Part shown: positions 18,078-28,658 of the stretch, piece by piece
How the letters are laid out: every line of letters begins with the position of its first letter
How positions within the stretch are numbered: the stretch's first letter is position 1
Origin: Aquibacillus rhizosphaerae
GTDB lineage: Bacteria; Bacillota; Bacilli; Bacillales; Amphibacillaceae
DNA length: 64,000 bases
Direction of reading: 5' to 3'
Assembly (NCBI RefSeq): GCF_030282825.1
Contig: NZ_JASTZU010000041.1
Span: forward strand, 1 to 64,000
Notes under the pieces: generated by a model
The model's database searches: none
What the model saw: the letters and a program-made list of their open reading frames with translations, nothing else
What the model was told of the DNA's origin: nothing
Program-made: the position numbers and the translations under genes

Positions 18078-18385
18078 AAATTATTTGAATTTTGTAACCT
18101 TCTACTTTAAATTAAAATGATTAAAAAAATAGTATCATAACCAATGACGGAAAAAGTAGTCAGAACTCATTAGAATAGAGAGAGAACCCCGAGGCTGAAA
18201 GGGTTCTTACTAGAAGAACTGATGAAAGACATTCCTAAGGCTTTGTATTGAAAAAAAGAGTAAATACAAACGTAAGCAGGCGTTAACTGTTTGAGTGGGA
18301 GTTTTTATTTAGTATGAACTTCAACTAGGGTGGTAACACGGGTATAACTCTCGTCCCTTTTATAGGGATGGGAGTTTATTTTTTT
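18078..18385 (+). promoter_or_regulatory. T-box leader of hisS-aspS
   Basis: The conserved T-box agggtggtaacacg is at 18327-18340, followed by the terminator/antiterminator segment aactctcgtccc...gggatgggagtt with a T-run (18346-18385). Upstream, the stem I region has agagagaaccc...gggttct and the ggctgaaag AG-box-like bases. The likely specifier loop reads gaaagacattcc at 18225-18236. It contains GAC (Asp, 18228-18230) overlapping CAT (His, 18230-18232). Uncharged tRNA binding would favour readthrough into hisS and aspS. Confidence 0.88.
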
Positions 18386-18579
18386 TGTGGAATTTCAAAA
18401 ATTTAACAGTATATATAGAAGAGGGAAATACAATAGTGTTATATCATTAATTCGTCTTACTACGAGAAATTATATGCTAGTATAAGAATATAATCTATAT
18501 CTAAACCTAGCAATTTTATAGCTAGGATTAGATTAGAAACATTTTATTTATACATAAAATAGATTTAGGGGGTTGTACC

Positions 18580-19860
18580 ATGAACATGAAGGCGCCTAGA
18601 GGTACACAAGATTTACTGCCAGGCACTACAGAAAAATGGCAATATGTAGAAGCAAAATTCAAGGATCTGTGTAACAGATTTAATTATAGTGAAATTCGAA
18701 CACCAATCTTCGAACACACAGAGTTGTTTCAACGAGGTGTTGGTGATACAACTGATATTGTTCAGAAGGAAATGTACACTTTTACCGACCGCGGTGATAG
18801 AAGTTTAACATTGCGCCCTGAAGGTACTGCTTCTGTTGTCAGAGCTTTTGTAGAAAATAAACTATTTGGATTACCAAGTCAACCGACTAAATTGTTTTAT
18901 TTTGGACCAATGTTTCGTTACGAACGCCCGCAACAAGGACGTATGCGGCAATTTGTTCAATTCGGCATCGAAGCTTTAGGTAGTGCAGACCCTGCAATAG
19001 ATGCAGAAGTCATTTCATTAGCTATGAGCGGCTATCAAGAGTTAGGTTTACGTTCGCTTAAACTGGTCATTAATAGTTTAGGTGATTCGGAAAGTAGAAC
19101 CAACCATAGAAACGCACTGATAAGTCATTTCGAACCACATAAAGAAGAGTTATGTGGAGATTGTCAACTAAGACTTGAGAAAAACCCACTTCGGATACTT
19201 GACTGCAAAAAAGATAGCAATCACCCTGCGATGGAAACAGCACCATCCATATTAGAATATTTGAATGATGAATCGAAATTATATTTTGAAGCAGTAAAAA
19301 TTCACCTGGATCAAATGGGCATCGCTTATGTTGTAGATAAAAATTTAGTGCGTGGATTAGACTATTACAATCATACCGCTTTTGAAATCATGAGTGAGGC
19401 AGAGGGATTTGGTGCAATTACTACGTTGTCTGGTGGTGGAAGATATAATGGACTTGTAGAAGATCTAGGTGGACCGGAAACACCTGGGATTGGTTTTGCT
19501 CTTAGTGTCGAACGTCTACTAATGGCACTTGAAGCAGAAGGTATTGAGTTACCCCTTAATAATAAATTAGATTGCTATTTCGTTGCTTTAGGAGAGAAGG
19601 CAAGTAGTGAAGCTGTTCGTCTTACTTATGAATTAAGGAAAGCTGGTATTCAAGTAGATAAAGATTATCAAGACAAAAAATTCAAAGCGCAGTTTAAGTC
19701 TGCTGACCGACTAAATGCAAAGTATGTTCTTGTATTAGGTGATGACGAAATAGAGAATAAAATTGTAAATGTCAAGGATATGAATTCTGGGGAGCAAGAG
19801 GAAGTAGCGTTTGAACAACTAGTAAGTTATTTGCAGGAAGTATTGCGGGGAGGTAAATAA
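18580..19860 (+). CDS. hisS: Histidyl-tRNA synthetase
   Basis: This class II synthetase charges tRNA-His. The 426-residue protein begins [15 protein letters not shown] and shows motif 2 ([17 protein letters not shown], about 78; [18 protein letters not shown], about 113-130), the histidine-A motif [15 protein letters not shown] (about 257-270), motif 3 ([12 protein letters not shown], about 305) and a C-terminal anticodon-binding domain (about 330-426). Initiation at ATG 18580 follows aggggg; ATG 18586 is an alternative. aspS begins one base after its stop codon, so the two are one operon. About 190 bases lie between the T-box terminator and the start, containing a small cctagc/gctagg hairpin. 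Confidence 0.96.
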   Translation: MNMKAPRGTQDLLPGTTEKWQYVEAKFKDLCNRFNYSEIRTPIFEHTELFQRGVGDTTDIVQKEMYTFTDRGDRSLTLRPEGTASVVRAFVENKLFGLPSQPTKLFYFGPMFRYERPQQGRMRQFVQFGIEALGSADPAIDAEVISLAMSGYQELGLRSLKLVINSLGDSESRTNHRNALISHFEPHKEELCGDCQLRLEKNPLRILDCKKDSNHPAMETAPSILEYLNDESKLYFEAVKIHLDQMGIAYVVDKNLVRGLDYYNHTAFEIMSEAEGFGAITTLSGGGRYNGLVEDLGGPETPGIGFALSVERLLMALEAEGIELPLNNKLDCYFVALGEKASSEAVRLTYELRKAGIQVDKDYQDKKFKAQFKSADRLNAKYVLVLGDDEIENKIVNVKDMNSGEQEEVAFEQLVSYLQEVLRGGK

Positions 19861-19861
19861 A

Positions 19862-21631
19862 ATGAATATAGAACGTCATTTAGCTGGAAAGTTAAGAAAA
19901 GAAAATGTAGGTGAAAAGATAAGTTTAAAAGGTTGGGTACAAAAAAGACGAGATTTAGGTGGATTAATCTTTATTGACCTTAGAGATCGTTCTGGAATTG
20001 TACAAGTGGTTTTTAATCCGGAAGTATCAGAGCAAGCCTTACAAGTAGCAGATAAAGTCAGAAGTGAATTTGTCATTGAAGTAAGTGGGGAAGTTGTTAA
20101 TCGCGATCAATCAACAATAAACCCTAAAGTAGCTACTGGCGAAATAGAAGTAGTTGTTAAGGAAATAAGTATATTAAATCATGCAAAAAATCCACCTTTT
20201 CAAATCCAAGATGAATCCGATGTTGCAGAGGATTTAAGATTAAAATATAGATATTTGGATCTACGACGTGAGTCGATGCAACAAACATTTAAATTACGTC
20301 ACAGGACGACTCAGGTAATAAGAAACTTTTTAAATGAAGAAGAGTATTTAGACATGGAAACACCAATGTTAACGAAAAGTACACCAGAAGGTGCGAGAGA
20401 TTATTTGGTTCCAAGTCGAGTTCACGAAGGTCATTTTTATGCTTTGCCTCAATCACCACAACTTTTTAAACAGTTGTTAATGGTTTCTGGGTTTGAACGC
20501 TACTATCAATTTGCCAGATGTTTTAGAGACGAAGATTTACGAGCAGATAGACAACCAGAGTTTACACAAATTGATATTGAAACTTCATTTATGACGAGTG
20601 ACGAAATCATGGCAATGACAGAACGAATGATGAAAAAAGTTATGAAGGAAGTAAAAGGAATGGATGTTACAGTTCCATTTCCACAGATGCCGTATGATGA
20701 AGCGATGGAACGGTTTGGTTCAGACAAGCCTGACACAAGATTCGGCTTGGAACTAGTAACTCTTTCTGAAGCAGTAAAGGATTCAGGGTTTAAGGTGTTT
20801 AGTGGTGCTATCGAATCTGGTGGGAAAGTAAGTGCTATAAACGTTAAGGGTAATGCAGACAAATTTTCTCGGAAAGATATAGATCATCTTACTGATTTTG
20901 TTAAAATATACGGTGCCAAGGGACTAGCTTGGTTAAAGGCAGAAGATGGTGAGTTAAAAGGACCTATTTCTAAGTTTTTGTCAGAACAAGAGGTAGCAAA
21001 GTTCAATGAAGTATTAGACGTATCCAATGGAGATTTGTTGTTGTTTGTCGCAGATAAAACGAGTGTCGTTTACGACAGTTTAGGAGCATTAAGACAAAAG
21101 CTAGCAAAAGAACTGCAATTAATTGATGAATCACAATTTAATTTTCTATGGGTAACGGATTGGCCATTATTAGAATATGAAGAAGAGCAAGGACGATATT
21201 CTGCAGCTCACCATCCATTCACAATGCCTGCATATGAGGATATTAATAAATTAGAAACAAATCCAGGTGATGTTAAAGCACAAGCCTATGATTTAGTGTT
21301 AAATGGATATGAACTCGGTGGTGGATCGTTACGTATTTACCAAAGAGAATTGCAAAATAAGATGTTTAAAGTATTAGGATTTTCTGAGGAAGAAGCAAAA
21401 GAACAGTTTGGCTTCCTACTTGAAGCACTAGAATATGGAGCACCACCACATGGTGGGATAGCACTTGGATTTGACAGAATTATTATGTTATTGGCTGGTA
21501 AAAATAATTTAAGAGACACTATACTATTTCCAAAGACTGCATCAGCATCCTGCTTGTTAACTGAAGCGCCAGGATCAGTTAGTGAAAGTCAGTTAGACGA
21601 GCTATCTCTAGCAATAAAAAAGAAGAAATAA
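19862..21631 (+). CDS. aspS: Aspartyl-tRNA synthetase (bacterial type)
   Basis: This class IIb synthetase charges tRNA-Asp. The 589 residues include an N-terminal OB anticodon-binding domain (about 1-105, with [23 protein letters not shown]), the catalytic core with motif 2 ([22 protein letters not shown], about 218-238), the bacterial GAD insertion (about 290-420) and motif 3 ([17 protein letters not shown], about 530). The GAD domain marks it as the bacterial rather than archaeal type. The start follows cggggagg at the end of hisS. The pair is under a T-box leader. 6S RNA follows. Confidence 0.96.
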   Translation: MNIERHLAGKLRKENVGEKISLKGWVQKRRDLGGLIFIDLRDRSGIVQVVFNPEVSEQALQVADKVRSEFVIEVSGEVVNRDQSTINPKVATGEIEVVVKEISILNHAKNPPFQIQDESDVAEDLRLKYRYLDLRRESMQQTFKLRHRTTQVIRNFLNEEEYLDMETPMLTKSTPEGARDYLVPSRVHEGHFYALPQSPQLFKQLLMVSGFERYYQFARCFRDEDLRADRQPEFTQIDIETSFMTSDEIMAMTERMMKKVMKEVKGMDVTVPFPQMPYDEAMERFGSDKPDTRFGLELVTLSEAVKDSGFKVFSGAIESGGKVSAINVKGNADKFSRKDIDHLTDFVKIYGAKGLAWLKAEDGELKGPISKFLSEQEVAKFNEVLDVSNGDLLLFVADKTSVVYDSLGALRQKLAKELQLIDESQFNFLWVTDWPLLEYEEEQGRYSAAHHPFTMPAYEDINKLETNPGDVKAQAYDLVLNGYELGGGSLRIYQRELQNKMFKVLGFSEEEAKEQFGFLLEALEYGAPPHGGIALGFDRIIMLLAGKNNLRDTILFPKTASASCLLTEAPGSVSESQLDELSLAIKKKK

Positions 21632-21740
21632 ATAGCTTATAATAGAAAGGTAATAATTGGTATGAGATGACGTACTATCAGCTCTTGAAAACGTTATTTA
21701 TATATGCTATTCTTTTATCATAAATAAAATTAATTTCTGT

Positions 21741-21931
21741 ATTAATCCTGATGTGTTCGTCTTAATATTGACGTTTTGACCGAACATCAATATATACGGG
21801 AGCCTAACGTTTCTGTTATGGCGTGCATGCCTCGCTTTGGCTTTGAGGAAGCATAAAATATGGAACAAGGCACCCACCTGCTAGTAGCGGGATCAAAACT
21901 CATCAGAACGGACGGCACAATTGGGATTAAT
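21741..21931 (+). ncRNA. bsrA: 6S RNA (6S-1/BsrA type)
   Basis: 6S RNA binds sigma-A RNA polymerase by mimicking an open promoter. The approximately 191-base segment is closed by a perfect end stem attaatcc/ggattaat (21741-21748 and 21924-21931) with cctgatg pairing with catcag inside it. It holds features I associate with Bacillus 6S-1, including atatacgggagccta, ggcgtgcatgcctcg and aaggcacccacctgc. B. subtilis bsrA lies at this place next to aspS. A strong terminator begins 10 bases later. The true 5' end was not determined from a promoter. Confidence 0.82.
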
Positions 21932-21940
21932 ACCATACAT

Positions 21941-21980
21941 ATTAAAGAAGGGCCCTTACAAAGGGCCCTTCTTTAATATT
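21941..21980 (+). terminator. Strong terminator after 6S RNA
   Basis: A perfect 17-bp stem (21941-21957 and 21961-21977) with the core aagaagggccctt is closed by a loop of three bases. It is symmetrical enough to work on both strands. Confidence 0.92.
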
Positions 21981-22110
21981 TAGTAAATTATCTGATTTTT
22001 CTAGACAGAAATGCCGCTTCCAAATCTAACACCTATCCTGATGTGTTTAAATAATCCTTTATGCAGTAAAGAATGCTTTGGTTTTTCTTATGCTTAAGGC
22101 ATCTAAGCTT
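21978..22110. other. Spacer with a 13-base copy of the 6S 5' end
   Basis: No gene is apparent. The bases atcctgatgtgtt at about 22034-22046 are identical to the 5' part of the 6S RNA at 21745-21757. The rest is AT-rich. Confidence 0.4.
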
Positions 22111-22462
22111 TTTATTTAAAGTCTGCACTAACTACTATGTTGTTTCCGCTCCGGGCAGTCGCATACCTTAGGGCACGGCCTCAGCTAACTCAGAAGAAGA
22201 CCACTTCTGAATGGATCTTCAGCTCGTGCTGTTCCCGCAGGAGTCGACTGCCCTACGCTCCCAATCAACCATCTTAAGTATGAATAGCTAAATATATGTA
22301 AAACGATGCACTATATAAACGGTAAAAGATGCCAGGCAAGAACGCTCACTTCTGGGTTCATTATCTTCGTTTTTCACTTAGGACAGTATTTGATTGTATA
22401 GCACTAAGAAAACAAAATACTTCGTATACTTATTCTCTAGAAAAGAGAGTTATTCTAAGCGA
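22111..22462 (+). repeat. Long interspersed repeat, copy B (complete, with hairpin core)
   Basis: This is the inverted counterpart of 1739-2036 with the hairpin core kept. The core (22153-22253) is closed by gggcagtcg/cgactgccc and contains inner pairs gcacg/cgtgc and cagaag/cttctg. Flanking blocks shared with copy A include gtctgca, caatcaaccat, aaaacgatgcacta, caagaacgctcact, ttcatt, taggacagtatttgattg, acttcgtatactt and ttattctaagcga. A reading frame at 22329-22571 falls inside the repeat and is not credible as a gene. The remaining 22463-22676 has nothing I recognise. Confidence 0.82.
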
Positions 22463-22676
22463 GTATTTTTCCATAGCGCTGGAATTAGCACTCATCTTAG
22501 ATAGAATGCAAGGAAGTTACGATAAAGTTAGTACGGACTTTGTATCAAGTTTTACGACTGTAAAACAATAATGTTTATGATGGGAGCTTTTTTAGAGAAG
22601 ATTTTCTACATCTTTCATAAGATGGATGCTAATCTAGCAAGGGATTTTCTCGATTTTTACAAGACTTACAATAATA

Positions 22677-22715
22677 CAAAAAAAGCATGGCTCCCTTGGA
22701 ATACACATGCTTTTA
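22677..22715 (-). terminator. Terminator after rsfA
   Basis: Read on the minus strand, aaaagcatg/catgctttt (22707-22715 and 22681-22689) is followed by a run of T. It lies 21 bases beyond the rsfA stop codon. Confidence 0.8.
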
Positions 22716-22735
22716 AAGTATTAGATTAAAGTTAG

Positions 22736-23434
22736 TTATCTAGCAACATGTTCAAGGTTACCGTTTTTTTCCATTCGGAACGCAGGTGTTGAGATGTTAT
22801 TATCTTCATCAAACACAACCATTTTTCTTGCTCTATCCATAATCTGAATTAATACCTGGTAATCTTCTTGAACTGTCGTAACTTGTTTCTGTAACTTGAC
22901 AACCTTATTTTCTAAATTTTGCTTTTCATTAAGTAGTGTTTCATTCTCTTGCTTTAGTTTTTCTAAACTACTTTTAGAACGTGTAGATTCATTAAAATCT
23001 TTCTTAATCGACTTCAAATAATCTATAACACTGTCTAAATTAATCATACTATCTAAACTTGTAGTGCTAATAGTATGATCGTTATTGGATTCTATTTCAT
23101 TAGAAAATGAAAATTGTTCTTGTTCTATTATATTAGCATCTAATTCTGTTGGAGTTACAACAGGTGTTTGACGTAATGTGGATTTTTCTTGTCTAGCAAT
23201 CGCACGTTTTTTCTCTTTTCGTTGTCGTTTTGCAATTGCAACAGCTTGATCGTAGCGTTGGCGAACTTCAGCATTCCATCTAAAACCACAAGCCGCGGAT
23301 GTACGATTTAATTTGTCTCCTACTTCTTCAAATGCATTTAATTGTGTACTTCCTTCTCTGATATGACGCAGTACAGTCTCTGCTAGTAATAAATCATCTT
23401 CATGAGACCATGCATCTTGTCTAACTTTTACCAC
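22736..23434 (-). CDS. rsfA: RsfA-type prespore regulator
   Basis: RsfA proteins are forespore regulators made under sigma-F that tune sigma-F-dependent genes. This 232-residue protein starts MVKVRQDAWSHEDDLLLAETVLRHI, a Myb/SANT-like DNA-binding domain (about 5-65, with SAACGFRWNAEVRQRYDQAV). A basic linker (KRQRKEKKRAI) follows, then an acidic variable part and a coiled coil of about 145-205 (QENETLLNEKQNLENKVVKLQKQ). This layout matches RsfA and YlbO. The gene sits between the 6S/repeat region and rarA, where B. subtilis instead has yrvM (tcdA); yrvM is absent here. Confidence 0.88.
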   Translation of the reverse strand: MVKVRQDAWSHEDDLLLAETVLRHIREGSTQLNAFEEVGDKLNRTSAACGFRWNAEVRQRYDQAVAIAKRQRKEKKRAIARQEKSTLRQTPVVTPTELDANIIEQEQFSFSNEIESNNDHTISTTSLDSMINLDSVIDYLKSIKKDFNESTRSKSSLEKLKQENETLLNEKQNLENKVVKLQKQVTTVQEDYQVLIQIMDRARKMVVFDEDNNISTPAFRMEKNGNLEHVAR

Positions 23435-23637
23435 AATGCTCCACTCCTTCTATTTAGGTGTTATACCTATTACTTTAGTCTTATGACTTTAACGCGTCAT
23501 TGAACTAGTTTGGTATTTTTGTTTCTAGTTTTACCTAAATAGAATAGTTTTATACACTATATTAATAAACTTATTTTTTAGTAATAAATAATTTTCTATA
23601 TTATTATAGAAATAAGTGGTTTTTTATTAAGATATTA

Positions 23638-24912
23638 CTATTTGCTTTTATCGATTATTTTTTCATATACTTGTTTTAAAGATTTTTCAAACTTGCCGGA
23701 ATCTTTAGGCTGGTAGTATTTTTTATTCTTAATCTTGTCCGGTAAATACTGTTGTTTTACCCATCCACTCTCATAACTGTGCGGATACTTATAATCTATT
23801 CCTCTACCTAAATCCTTTGCGCCTTTATAATGAGAATCTTTCAGATGTGCAGGTATTTCGCCTGTATTCCCATTTCTTATGTCTGAAAGTGCATGGTCTA
23901 ATGCTGAATAGGCGGTGTTTGATTTCGGTGACAAGCATAATTCTACGATTGCAACTGATAAAGGGATTCTTGCTTCTGGAAACCCTAATCGTTCAGCAGC
24001 TTCTACTGCTGCTAATGCCCTTGGACCTGCTTGTGGATTTGCAACTCCAATGTCTTCATAAGCTATAACAATCATACGTCGTCCAATACTATCTAGATCT
24101 CCAGCTTCTATTAATCGTCCTAAGTAATGTAAGGCAGCATTGACGTCACTACCTCTTATTGATTTTTGAAAAGCAGAAAGTACGTCATAATGCGCATCAC
24201 CATTTTTATCATGAGAAAAACTTTTCTTTTGCATACATTGTTCAGCAACCTCGAGATCAATATGAATGGTATTATGCTCGTCTTTTGGAGTTGAGAAGGC
24301 TGCTAGTTCTAAACCGTTAAGTGCAGCGCGAAGGTCACCATTTGCAGCATTAGCGAAGTGACTAAGGCCACTATCAGTTATTTGAATATCCATATATCCA
24401 AGTCCATTTTTTTCATCACTAACAGCTCTAGTAATTGCTAGTTTTATGTGGTTACTCTCAAGTTTATATAGTTCAAAAAGATGGGATCTACTACGGATAG
24501 CTGGGTTGATAGAATGATAAGGATTACTAGTCGTACACCCAATTAAAGTAATCAAATTACTTTCTACATGTGGTAACAGAAAATCTTGTTTAGCTTTGTC
24601 TAAACGATGGACTTCATCAAGTATTACTACTAGTCGCCCAGACATCTTAGCTTCTTCTACTGCAATTTCCATATCTTTCTTTTTATCTACTACTGCATTT
24701 AACAGTTTAAAACGCAACCCTAAACTATTGGCCAACGCCATAGCCATAGAAGTTTTTCCAGTGCCTGGTGGACCGAAAAGGATCATGGATGCAAGACGAT
24801 TTGCTTCTATCATTCTTTTAATCATTTTCCCTTCCCCTACTAGATGCTCTTGGCCAATAATTTCATCAATATGAGTTGGACGCATACGAAAGGCTAGTGG
24901 TTTGTGACTCAT
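23638..24912 (-). CDS. rarA: Replication-associated recombination protein RarA (MgsA)
   Basis: RarA is an AAA+ ATPase related to the clamp-loader and RuvB families that acts at stalled replication forks. The 424 residues begin with a short DEIIGQEHLVGEGKM segment, then Walker A FGPPGTGKTSM (about 46-56), Walker B VVILDEVHRLDK (about 95-106) and sensor 1 LIGCTTSNP. The arginine-finger region AIRSRSHLFEL follows, and the MgsA C-terminal tetramerisation part contains RGSDVNAALHYLGRLIEAGD. Length is normal. B. subtilis places it (yrvN) immediately upstream of cymR on the opposite strand; here a YczE-type gene separates the two. Confidence 0.95.
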   Translation of the reverse strand: MSHKPLAFRMRPTHIDEIIGQEHLVGEGKMIKRMIEANRLASMILFGPPGTGKTSMAMALANSLGLRFKLLNAVVDKKKDMEIAVEEAKMSGRLVVILDEVHRLDKAKQDFLLPHVESNLITLIGCTTSNPYHSINPAIRSRSHLFELYKLESNHIKLAITRAVSDEKNGLGYMDIQITDSGLSHFANAANGDLRAALNGLELAAFSTPKDEHNTIHIDLEVAEQCMQKKSFSHDKNGDAHYDVLSAFQKSIRGSDVNAALHYLGRLIEAGDLDSIGRRMIVIAYEDIGVANPQAGPRALAAVEAAERLGFPEARIPLSVAIVELCLSPKSNTAYSALDHALSDIRNGNTGEIPAHLKDSHYKGAKDLGRGIDYKYPHSYESGWVKQQYLPDKIKNKKYYQPKDSGKFEKSLKQVYEKIIDKSK

Positions 24913-25140
24913 AAAAATTTCTCCTTTATATATAAAACAACCTGATTAAATTGAACTACTTTTGGTTTTTAAAAAGTTTATTATGATACCCTTGTTGCAT
25001 AGTTAGTGATTTCATCTAGCTATGTAATCATAAGCGTACTTTTAACATCTGAAAAATGCAAGAATCATGTCGTTCATGCTATAATAACGATTGTCAAAAA
25101 AAAGTCATGCATTGGTGTTTAGAAAGAAGTTGAAGGGAAT

Positions 25141-25827
25141 TTGTCAAAGCACACTATAATAAGCGCAAGAGAAAACATTATTCGTTGGTTATTTTTTAGT
25201 TTAGGATTAATTACATTAGCTCTAGGTATCACTTTAACGATAAAAGCAAAAAACTTAGGTATTGGTCCTTGGGACGTATTGCACTATGGATTATATTTGC
25301 AATTTGGGTTAACAATTGGAACATGGTCTATCATTGCAGGACTTGTGATTGTGTTGATAACTGCTTGTCTTACGAGAACTTTACCAAGGGTGGGTACATA
25401 TTTAAATATGTTACTCCTTGGAATGTTTATTGATTTTTTTAATTGGTTTATACCAGATATAAATACGCTGTGGTTAGAAATTTTTGCTCTTGCTGTTGGG
25501 ATACTTATTACATCTTTAGGTATTGGTTTATATGTAGCACCAAAGCTTGGTGCTGGACCTAGAGATAGTGTAATGCTCAACATTAGTAAACAATTTGGAT
25601 GGAAAGTTTCTAAAGTACGAAACGGAATTGAAATGATAGTATTTTTGTTAGGTTGGTTACTAGGTGGACCAGTAGGTATTGGAACGATTATAATTGTATT
25701 ATCACTAGGTACTGTAATAGGCTTTATTATACCACGAACGGAACAATTATTAGATTACACGATTAAGAGGGGTGAAAGTGATGAAAATCTCAACCAAAGG
25801 CCGTTATGGGCTAACCATTATGATTGA
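25141..25827 (+). CDS. YczE/YitT-type integral membrane protein
   Basis: The 228-residue protein has about five hydrophobic segments and the motif set of YczE-type proteins: LGITLTIKAKNLGIGPWDVLHYGL (about 25-48), GIGLYVAPKLGAGPRDSVML (about 126-145) and GGPVGIGTIIIVLSLGTVIG (about 177-196). B. subtilis YczE is linked to surfactin/bacillaene production, but the family's biochemical role is not known. The start is TTG after gaaggg. Its last 47 bases overlap the 5' end of cymR, whose ribosome-binding site lies within it; the two are likely co-transcribed. It is not at this position in B. subtilis. Confidence 0.78.
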   Translation: MSKHTIISARENIIRWLFFSLGLITLALGITLTIKAKNLGIGPWDVLHYGLYLQFGLTIGTWSIIAGLVIVLITACLTRTLPRVGTYLNMLLLGMFIDFFNWFIPDINTLWLEIFALAVGILITSLGIGLYVAPKLGAGPRDSVMLNISKQFGWKVSKVRNGIEMIVFLLGWLLGGPVGIGTIIIVLSLGTVIGFIIPRTEQLLDYTIKRGESDENLNQRPLWANHYD

Positions 25828-26200
25828 GTTGGCTAAAAAGGACGGTAATGGACCATTATCTTTAAAAACAATAGCAACAGCCAATGGGTTGTCTGAACAT
25901 TATTTGGAACAATTAGTCGCTCCTTTAAGAAATGCTTCCTTAGTGAAAAGTGTTAGAGGTGCATATGGTGGCTATATTTTGGCAAAAGATCCAAAGGAAA
26001 TAACTGCTGGAGATATAATTAGAATTCTAGAAGGCCCGATTACACCTGTTGAAGGTATAGAAGATGAAGAGCCTGCAAAGCAAGAATTATGGATGAGAAT
26101 AAGAGATGCAGTAAAGAATGTATTAGATACTACCACACTAGATGACTTAAAAAACCATCGCGAAGATGATAGTCAAGAACCCCATATGTTTTATATTTAA
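25781..26200 (+). CDS. cymR: Rrf2-family cysteine metabolism repressor CymR
   Basis: CymR is the master repressor of cysteine and sulfur-uptake genes in Bacillus and works in complex with cysteine synthase CysK. The 139-residue protein has the Rrf2 winged-helix domain (MKISTKGRYGLTIMIEL, then LSEHYLEQLVAPLRNASLVKSVRGAYGGYIL) and a C-terminal part ending EEPAKQELWMRIRDAVKNVLDTTTL. It lacks the three-cysteine cluster of the Fe-S Rrf2 members, as CymR does. ATG 25781 is chosen over GTG 25772 because agaggggtg precedes it and the protein then begins with the conserved MKIST. It lies just before yrvO. Confidence 0.92.
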   Translation: MKISTKGRYGLTIMIELAKKDGNGPLSLKTIATANGLSEHYLEQLVAPLRNASLVKSVRGAYGGYILAKDPKEITAGDIIRILEGPITPVEGIEDEEPAKQELWMRIRDAVKNVLDTTTLDDLKNHREDDSQEPHMFYI

Positions 26201-26217
26201 TGGAAGGAAGATTTTAA

Positions 26218-27372
26218 ATGGAGCCAATATACCTTGATCACGCATCGACGACACCCGTCCATCCCGAAGTGGTCAAAGTGATGATACCACTATTAGAAGA
26301 GGTTTATGGTAATCCTTCTAGTATCCACCATTTTGGTAGGAAAGCGCGCCACATCCTTGATGAATCTAGAAAAGTTGCAGCTTTAAGTATAGGTGCTCAA
26401 GAGAAAAGCATTACATTTACAAGTGGTGGAACAGAAGCAGATAACTTAGCTTTAATAGGAATTGCTCAGGCTAATAAGCACCGAGGAAATCACATTATTA
26501 CGACAACAATAGAACATCATGCAACACTTCATACTGCTGAATTTTTAGAAAAGCAAGGATTCCGAGTTACGTATTTGCCAGTATTAGAAAATGGACAAAT
26601 AAACGTGTCTGACCTGAAAGCAGAGCTGACAGATGAAACGATTCTAGTTTCGGTGATGGCTGTTAATAACGAAACAGGAACCATTCAACCAATTGAGGAA
26701 ATAGGTGCTATTTTAGCAGACCATCGAGCTTATTTTCATTCAGATGCAGTACAGGCCTATGGTTTGTTACCCTTGGATGTGGACGAACTCGGGGTTGATT
26801 TACTGACGGTTTCCTCACACAAAATAAATGGTCCAAAAGGTGTTGGATTTTTATATATAAGAGACAAAGTTGTTATTGATTCACTTCAATTTGGTGGACA
26901 ACAAGAAAGAAAACGACGTCCAGGTACTGAAAATGTTGCCGGTATCGTTGGGTTTAAAAAGGCAATTGAATTAGTTGATAAAGAACGGGAACAAAGGGTA
27001 AACTCATATCAAAGTTACAAACAATTATTTATTGAGACACTTGAAAAAGATAAAGTTGATTTTAAAATAAATGGTGACATAACAAAGTCGGTTGCAGCAA
27101 TTGTCAATATTAGTTTTCCGGGTACGAATGTGGAATCACTGTTAACAAATTTTGATTTATCGGGCATTGCAGCATCAAGTGGAAGTGCTTGTACAGCTGG
27201 ATCTGTAGAACCTTCGCATGTACTTTCAGCTATGTATGGATCAGAAAATCCTCGTACGATAAATTCGATTCGGTTTAGCTTTGGGCTTGCAAATTCTGAG
27301 GATGATATAATAGATGCAGCTAAACGTGTGTCAATGATTGTAAAAAGACTGGTTAACCAGATAGATAAGTAG
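26218..27372 (+). CDS. yrvO: Cysteine desulfurase (IscS/YrvO type)
   Basis: This PLP enzyme removes sulfur from cysteine and passes persulfide to partners. Among the 384 residues are the PLP site histidine (TTTIEHHATLH, about 97-107), the Schiff-base lysine in SSHKINGPKG (about K203) and the active-site cysteine loop SSGSACTAGSVEPSHV (about C326). The cymR-yrvO-mnmA order matches B. subtilis, where YrvO supplies sulfur to MnmA for tRNA 2-thiouridine. The mnmA gene begins 50 bases after its stop, so co-transcription is likely. Start ATG with aaggaag upstream. Confidence 0.95.
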   Translation: MEPIYLDHASTTPVHPEVVKVMIPLLEEVYGNPSSIHHFGRKARHILDESRKVAALSIGAQEKSITFTSGGTEADNLALIGIAQANKHRGNHIITTTIEHHATLHTAEFLEKQGFRVTYLPVLENGQINVSDLKAELTDETILVSVMAVNNETGTIQPIEEIGAILADHRAYFHSDAVQAYGLLPLDVDELGVDLLTVSSHKINGPKGVGFLYIRDKVVIDSLQFGGQQERKRRPGTENVAGIVGFKKAIELVDKEREQRVNSYQSYKQLFIETLEKDKVDFKINGDITKSVAAIVNISFPGTNVESLLTNFDLSGIAASSGSACTAGSVEPSHVLSAMYGSENPRTINSIRFSFGLANSEDDIIDAAKRVSMIVKRLVNQIDK

Positions 27373-27409
27373 AAAGAAAAAATACTTTTAAATAGTTTTT
27401 TAAATATAG

Positions 27410-28531
<1,122 letters not shown>

Positions 28532-28557
28532 ACTCTATTGACAAAGAATTATGGTGA

Positions 28558-28605
28558 GGGACAGACACAGGGAATTGAATCCTAGCTAGTCTGTCCCAAT
28601 TTTTC
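28558..28605 (+). terminator. Terminator-like inverted repeat after mnmA
   Basis: The arms gggacagac (28558-28566) and gtctgtccc (28589-28597) are perfect complements with a 22-base middle, followed by aattttt. The gggacag/ctgtccc form is common in repeats between Bacillaceae genes, so it could be either a terminator or a short dispersed repeat. Confidence 0.7.
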
Positions 28606-28658
28606 TAAATTCATAATCTTAACAACCGGGAATTATTAACTATAAAAGAGGTGCAAAT

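Noticed and set aside
22329-22571. 80-residue open frame after 6S RNA
   Set aside because: It falls in repeat copy B, and the matching part of copy A does not keep the frame.
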